Assembly: GCA_009733715.1 (NCBI GenBank)
Contig: WMKJ01000045.1
Span: 38,104 to 102,103, forward strand
Direction of reading: 5' to 3'
Source of the DNA: Herpomyces periplanetae
Lineage: Eukaryota; Ascomycota; Laboulbeniomycetes; Herpomycetales; Herpomycetaceae
DNA: 64,000 nt
In this document: piece by piece, positions 59,423 through 64,000 of the stretch
How positions within the stretch are numbered: position 1 is the first letter of the stretch
Layout of the letters: the number at the start of each line of letters is the position of its first letter
Position numbers and translations under genes: made by a program
Notes under the pieces: model-generated
Told to the model about the DNA's origin: nothing
Database searches by the model: none
What the model saw: only the letters and a program-made list of their open reading frames with translations

Positions 59423-60479
59423 TCAAACCAAAGCTTGGACGTTAAAGAATAACATATTGGCCTTTTGGCGTGAACAGTCAGGCATGCCAGTGTCTATGTA
59501 CTGATAGTATAGTTGACCCACGATAAACGTTCTTTTAAAGGTCGATCCAACAGGTTCATTTGAAAGACTGATGATTCGATCGTTATACAAAACAGGAGGC
59601 CAACCCCGGACGTCGAGACTTTTTACCAGTTTGAGTTTAATCTTCGAGCACCATTTATTATTAACATTATCAGTTTTACTATCGAAACCCAGGACGAGAA
59701 TTTGCTCACTATCCGACGAGTAACTGCTGTCAGGTAGACTGCAAAGTTTGAACTCAAGATTACGCGGATCATTCTTATTAAGGGGAAAGGTAGACGGTTT
59801 CGTCACAACTATATTCTGGTGAATGGAAACAACAAACTCTAGTGACGGCGCACACACCGAGCGAATTTCAAGTGCACCGTGAGGTCCATTTCTGCAAACT
59901 TTGAGTAGCGGTAACAAGCAAGAGTTAGCCAACTGACCAAATTTAGCGCACGCGGGCGTACACATAAACCAGGTCACACCACTCACTATGCGACATGAAA
60001 TCCTTATCACTTAAGTGAACACTCATTAGCCCTTCGCTCCAACGGTTTGCCGTAGAACCGTCATGGGGAAGCGTAGCATGTTCCTGACTGTGGGATGCAG
60101 TACTGGGTATTTCACTCCAGTATGGTTTAAAGTAGAAGCGTTGTTCGATGCACGGCGAATCAAACTGGGGAAGACAATAACATCCAACGTTATCAAAGAC
60201 ATAAATATGCCCGCTGCCAGTATACGATGATAGATGAATGGATAAAGCAACAGGCCAAATTTAACATTAGACGTATAACATCGAAGTACTGACCTTGGCA
60301 AATCTAAAGTAAACGTCTCTATACCGACAAAGTTTCCTTTCCTTGAACTTGGGTAAGCCAAAAATTCCCACCGGTCGAAAGACAAACTGCTCAAAGTTAA
60401 CCGGATGCTCTGCCATGGCATGAACTATCCAATGAGCCATCATCATCAAGAAACGTGTAATGAGCAAGCTAACACGCAT
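59423..60479 (-). CDS. Unrecognised protein with signal peptide (tentative three-exon model)
   Basis: Proposed exons on the minus strand: 60479-60294, 60164-59987 and 59898-59423, giving 279 residues. Donors are GTCAGT and GTGAGT; acceptors are CCCCAG and AAAG, with agreeing phases. The first ~22 residues look like a cleavable ER signal (MRVSLLITRFLMMMAHWIVHAMA). The rest is soluble, with about eight Cys and no second membrane span, suggesting a secreted, vacuolar or ER-lumenal protein. The last exon is the best supported (158 codons, balanced composition). The first intron is uncertain because a different frame stays open from 60421 to 60026 straight through it. I do not recognise a family. 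It lies 386 nt downstream of BRF1 on the same strand. Confidence 0.5.
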
Positions 60480-60865
60480 TTTGTTTGATATACAACGTGG
60501 TACCGAGATCCTGACAAGGCCAATACTCGCGCAAGAGTAATGATGTGAGAATCAAGTTTTTATGAACAAATTCACTTTAATTGTTATCAACACGCACGTT
60601 CATTCGGGTACCATTTATTCTGCTTAGGCCTTTCTTTGCCCACTTGAGTTCTCCAAGATATTCAAGCACTTGTCATCTTCCGTATCGTCACTATTTGTAC
60701 ATGCATATACCGCCTTCATAATCATTCCATTCGGGTACGTAAACGATGCTGCCAATCGCGTCAATTACGTTCCATGTGCATACTGCCTTACAGCTTGTAT
60801 AGATTTAAGGACCGAGTTGTAAAATTATCACAATAATTTCCCCCCAGGGAAAGTTACTCGTGCTA
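60480..60865. other. Spacer downstream of BRF1
   Basis: About 390 nt, AT-rich, between the BRF1 stop and the start of the signal-peptide gene. No gene. Confidence 0.5.
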
Positions 60866-63040
60866 TTATCCTAAGGGTATGCCACCATCTTTATCATGGC
60901 TTGACATTGCCGTCATGGTTTTTTTTAACTTTCGTTTTTCCGCTTCAGCTCGGCGTTTTTCCGTTCGTGCCAGTTCCGTACGTTGAAGCGATCGATTCAT
61001 ATCTTCAACTGTACCGCCGTACGCTTGTCGTAACAAATCATAGTTAACCTTTCGACTCGCATTCGGTCCTAATCGCTTTTCTAACATTCTCGCCGTCGCT
61101 TCGGCTGCACTGCTCACCGGTTCACTTTCGCGCAATAATGTTCCATCCCCCATACGTCCCGATCGTCTTTTTTTCCTAGGTGCTCGTATCCCTCCATTTA
61201 AAAGTTCTGCTTTCTCCCGTAAAATTTGCTTCATCTGCTGAGCACGTAACCAATCTGCGTTTAATGTAACCCATATTTTTTCTTTAACCCGAATTTCCGG
61301 CTCAGTTAACAAACAGTTTGCTATCTCTGGATCATCGTCAAATTCATCTGGTCGTATCTCGACCGAGTCACTGACCCATTGACCCACGGATCGAACTCTA
61401 TTCGCATATTCTCTAGCGTGCGTTTCCGTTATCATGTAAACATTCTCCGAAATTTCGTAGTCTAAAATCGTCTCAATTTCATCCTCGAGTTCTTCTTCCG
61501 CTAATAAATCTTCATTGGTTATTACCAATCGAGGTCGTTTGTGGTGGGAGTTGCGCTTTCGTAATGTTAACTTTGACAGACTTGATACAGTTTCCCCTGG
61601 CTCCGTTGCTGTCATATCAGCCATCACATCGTCTCTAGCTGTTTCATCGTTCACTAAACATTGTACCATTTGTGTAGGTATTATTTGCGACGTTTCACCC
61701 GACTCAGCAAAGTTGTTAATATCAAAGCCTAATTGCGCCGATAAAGTGTGTGATAAATTTGCCGGGGGCGCAACACAAATTCCGTTGCATCCTGATCCAC
61801 ATATACACTCACTTCCTTCATCCACCTCATTTACCGCAGAGCTAGACGCCTGCGTCGATGTTTGTACAGTTTGTTGTGAGAAGGTAAGTGATGGAGCTGT
61901 CATCGATGTTGAATCGTAGGAACAATTCGTAGAAGGTGGTATAACTACCCGTTGTCGTGCTTCCATGCGTCGTTTAAGTCGTTGATTGTCCAATCTTCGG
62001 GCTTTTTTTTCTGCCAAATACAAGGCAGGAGGATCATGTTGCTTTTTCAATCGTTTAGCATACTTGCGAAATTCCTCCACCGTTAATTGGCCTGCTGTAG
62101 TTTGCTTAAATTCGGCCAACCGTTGTAAAATAGTTGCATCTGATGTTTTAACAACGTAAACTACCTCGCGTATACTTCGTCGAAAATTGTTCATACGAGC
62201 CGCTAAAATTAGACAAGCTCCACATAAACCGTTCGGTGTACGTCCTGTTACCATCCAATCGCGATCCATTCGTGCTAAAATTTTTGCTGCGTCCGCTGCA
62301 ACTCGACTGGTTTGTTCTCCAAATTCTAATCGTTGAGCATACTTGAGTAGTAATGGCTCGATTTCCACTAATGGGGTGAGTCCGGCATCGTGAAAGTTCA
62401 AATATAAAGCTTCAACTAAAGCTTTATAAACATTACCGAGAATGTAAACGTTTATTTGTAACTTTTCTGCAAAATCGATAAGTAATACCGTATTATCTCG
62501 ATTTCTGCGACAAGCAACATAGAGGCATGTAGCTGCCACTTGTTGTGTAGGCCGTCCTTGAATGAATCCATTAGCATGAGCTAAGGTATATAAACCAATA
62601 GCTGGATCTACTGAATGCATTATGTGTAAAGATGTTGCCAGAGCTGTTATAGCAGCACGCCCATTTTTTAAGCTTTGTTCACGACTTTCACTACCTCCGG
62701 CAACCTTGCGGAACGCTTTGCCCATACTACGAGCATAACGTTGATCTTCACCGACAAAGCCACCTTGAACAACAGCTGCTCCTTTATCCGTTTCTCCAAA
62801 CATAACCTCCGCTACAATATCCGTTTCCGATACAAGTGTACCACAACTTAAACATATCTGCTGTCCGTCCACTTCCTCCACATCTTGACATGAGCATGTC
62901 GGGCAAATCCGTTGATCGACTGCTCGAGATCCCGTTAATTCAGCACGTCGTGATCCCAGTGTTGAATCATCATTATTCCCATGATTTTTACCGTATGAGC
63001 GTGGTAAACCACTGCCCATGGGTCTAAACCCTCCTAACAT
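60866..63040 (-). CDS. BRF1: TFIIIB subunit Brf1
   Basis: Single-exon gene, 724 residues from ATG 63040; the frame extends 90 nt upstream from a non-ATG codon. Brf1 is the TFIIB-related subunit that, with TBP and Bdp1, recruits RNA polymerase III. Seen: a ~45-residue N-terminal extension before the zinc ribbon (Cys46, Cys49, Cys63, Cys66; CPTCS and CLSCG), then two cyclin repeats (ALATSLHIMHSVDPAIGLYT to FAEKLQINVYILGNVYK, and LLLKYAQRLEFGE to GLCGACLILAARMNNF). The C-terminal half contains the TBP/Bdp1-binding homology block ending in TEPEIRVKEKIWVTLNADWL. The central linker (residues ~390-470) is Ser/Thr-rich with an unusual Cys-rich patch (CICGSGCNGICVAPP). Most Brf1 proteins begin right at the ribbon, so the N-terminal extension is a little unusual. 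Divergent from ADE6. Confidence 0.95.
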   Translation of the reverse strand: MLGGFRPMGSGLPRSYGKNHGNNDDSTLGSRRAELTGSRAVDQRICPTCSCQDVEEVDGQQICLSCGTLVSETDIVAEVMFGETDKGAAVVQGGFVGEDQRYARSMGKAFRKVAGGSESREQSLKNGRAAITALATSLHIMHSVDPAIGLYTLAHANGFIQGRPTQQVAATCLYVACRRNRDNTVLLIDFAEKLQINVYILGNVYKALVEALYLNFHDAGLTPLVEIEPLLLKYAQRLEFGEQTSRVAADAAKILARMDRDWMVTGRTPNGLCGACLILAARMNNFRRSIREVVYVVKTSDATILQRLAEFKQTTAGQLTVEEFRKYAKRLKKQHDPPALYLAEKKARRLDNQRLKRRMEARQRVVIPPSTNCSYDSTSMTAPSLTFSQQTVQTSTQASSSAVNEVDEGSECICGSGCNGICVAPPANLSHTLSAQLGFDINNFAESGETSQIIPTQMVQCLVNDETARDDVMADMTATEPGETVSSLSKLTLRKRNSHHKRPRLVITNEDLLAEEELEDEIETILDYEISENVYMITETHAREYANRVRSVGQWVSDSVEIRPDEFDDDPEIANCLLTEPEIRVKEKIWVTLNADWLRAQQMKQILREKAELLNGGIRAPRKKRRSGRMGDGTLLRESEPVSSAAEATARMLEKRLGPNASRKVNYDLLRQAYGGTVEDMNRSLQRTELARTEKRRAEAEKRKLKKTMTAMSSHDKDGGIPLG

Positions 63041-63615
63041 ATTGCAGTAAAAGATGATCAAAATATCGTGTATTTTTCCCGCTTGCTTGCGTAAATGATC
63101 TTTAAACGCAGAATTAATCCCCCAAACCAATCCAGAATTCCTTTAACGCAATAAATAGATATGAATACTTTAGTATACTTGAAAGCTTTCTCTATTCTTT
63201 TCCGAATCTGATATTTCCTCCAAATTCCCCCCTCGTTTGCCACGTGATTCCACGACGTTGGTCCGTGCGAAATCGTTGCGTGTGGGGGCAAATTTAAGGA
63301 TTCAGTAGAGAAAAGCGGGCTTTGGACAAGTTAATCGTGAAAACAATGACGAGGGAATACGGTAGGGAAAAGTTTAACATATGAGGTACACAAATCTACT
63401 AAGTTATCAAGGCTAAAACTAATATTGTAATATTGTTTGCTATATTTATTCCAGACTTTACATTTCAGTTAATTCAACATTTTGTTTATATGTACTAAAT
63501 CACTCTTAAATTTATCGGGTATTCTTTGGATACATTAATGATCAAAAGTCGCTTGAAACAGCTAGACCTCACGTACTGATTGCACTGAATTCTCATCATA
63601 AATATATCAAACACA
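63041..63615. other. Divergent BRF1/ADE6 promoter region
   Basis: 575 nt between the two starts. A CACGTG core at 63241-63246 (context GCCACGTGATTCC) is 200 nt from BRF1 and 370 nt from ADE6. No gene. Confidence 0.6.
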
Positions 63616-64000
63616 ATGAACTCGAAATATACATGGAAAATCATGGGAGGGTCCTCCGCTTGGAGTGACTTTAAGATAAAGCGTATGGTTGATAAACTAC
63701 ACGTTACTGCCATTAAGGCAGTTTGGCTTCATTTTATCGAATTTTCCGGACAAGTCAGTGAAAATGAGCTAGCTGAACTATCATGGCTGCTCGAGTATGG
63801 TGATATAAGTGAAATTGATGAAGTTAAAAATGACAGTATTCTCAGAAGGGTTATTCGATCTTTGGAATCCGGCGATAAACCAAACGATTTTGATTCACAA
63901 CTTAGCTTAAACTCTGCCAATGATCCCACATACTGGACACCTGTTTTCTTAAATAATGAATATTTTGCTCTAACATTACCCGTCGACTCGATTCCCACTG
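63616..64000 (+). CDS. ADE6: Phosphoribosylformylglycinamidine synthase, N-terminal part
   Basis: The plus strand is open without a stop from ATG 63616 to the window end: 128 codons of a protein that should be about 1,300 long. The N-terminus matches the PurL/Ade6 start: IMGGSSAWSDFKIKRMVDKL corresponds to the GSPALSxFR block. The following segment (VWLHFIEFSGQ, then ENELAELSWLLEYGD) corresponds to the YVHF and LLxYG blocks. The enzyme makes FGAM from FGAR, ATP and glutamine in the fourth purine step. An alternative in-frame start is ATG 63643. The minus strand is also open here over 89 codons, but that is an antisense shadow. It is truncated only because the window ends. Confidence 0.85.
   Translation, partial: MNSKYTWKIMGGSSAWSDFKIKRMVDKLHVTAIKAVWLHFIEFSGQVSENELAELSWLLEYGDISEIDEVKNDSILRRVIRSLESGDKPNDFDSQLSLNSANDPTYWTPVFLNNEYFALTLPVDSIPT

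Noticed and set aside
60026-60421. Seipin-like reading of the 131-codon minus-strand frame
   Set aside because: A short Tyr/Leu-rich stretch recalls the end of seipin, but the required N-terminal half is missing and the segment falls inside a well-delimited intron of the neighbouring model.
63729-63998. 89-codon minus-strand open frame at the right edge
   Set aside because: It is antisense to the ADE6 N-terminal coding sequence, which has clear PurL-type conservation.
1-64000. CRISPR arrays, rRNA genes, intact transposons, secondary-metabolite cluster
   Set aside because: No regularly spaced direct repeats, no rRNA-like segments, no paired LTRs or transposase frames, and no polyketide or peptide synthase genes were seen.

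Overview
The window looks like nuclear DNA of an ascomycete fungus. Genes are compact, with few and short introns (about 50-280 nt) clustered near 5' ends. Donors are GTAAGT/GTACGT/GTGAGT-like and branch sites are GCTAAC/GTTAAC-like. Conserved leucines are encoded by CTG (for example 14056-14058 in LEU1), which argues against a CUG-reassigned yeast. A DUF3112-type membrane protein, a questin-oxidase-like protein and a SET/MYND protein point away from Saccharomyces itself and toward an early-diverging yeast lineage, Taphrinomycotina, or a filamentous relative. I cannot name the species.

Layout. 0.7-5.2 kb: a glutathione peroxidase, a questin-oxidase-like gene, an intron-containing tRNA-Ser(UGA) and RRP15, all on the minus strand. 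5.2-12.5 kb: mostly non-coding, with one short gene (6871-7305) carrying a retrotransposon-integrase-type chromodomain. 12.5-18 kb: LEU1 and ARG4 (leucine and arginine synthesis). 18-21 kb: non-coding with a strong inverted repeat. 21-31 kb: an unrecognised Ser/Thr-rich coiled-coil protein, ALG5, a SET/MYND gene divergent from ADE8, the SNARE TLG1 and an unrecognised four-span membrane protein. 31-40 kb: an unrecognised small protein, a ClC-3/4/5-type chloride/proton transporter, KRI1 and GPN2. 40-44.5 kb: a DUF3112 membrane protein and an acidic protein. 44.5-51.8 kb: a 7.3-kb gene desert. 51.8-59 kb: a single-pass membrane protein, PET127, UTP15 and LSM12. 59-64 kb: an unrecognised signal-peptide protein, BRF1, and the truncated 5' end of ADE6 running off the window.

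How the genes relate. There is no obvious pathway cluster. Several genes serve growth: ribosome biogenesis (RRP15, KRI1, UTP15), RNA polymerase assembly or function (GPN2, BRF1), amino-acid synthesis (LEU1, ARG4) and purine synthesis (ADE8, ADE6). Many of their upstream regions carry a CACGTG core, so a shared bHLH-type (Cbf1-like) input is plausible. Intron-exon structures were deduced by hand from splice signals, reading-frame phase and recalled family conservation. They agree in phase in every case but were not checked against transcripts. No mobile element with intact ends, CRISPR array or rRNA was found.
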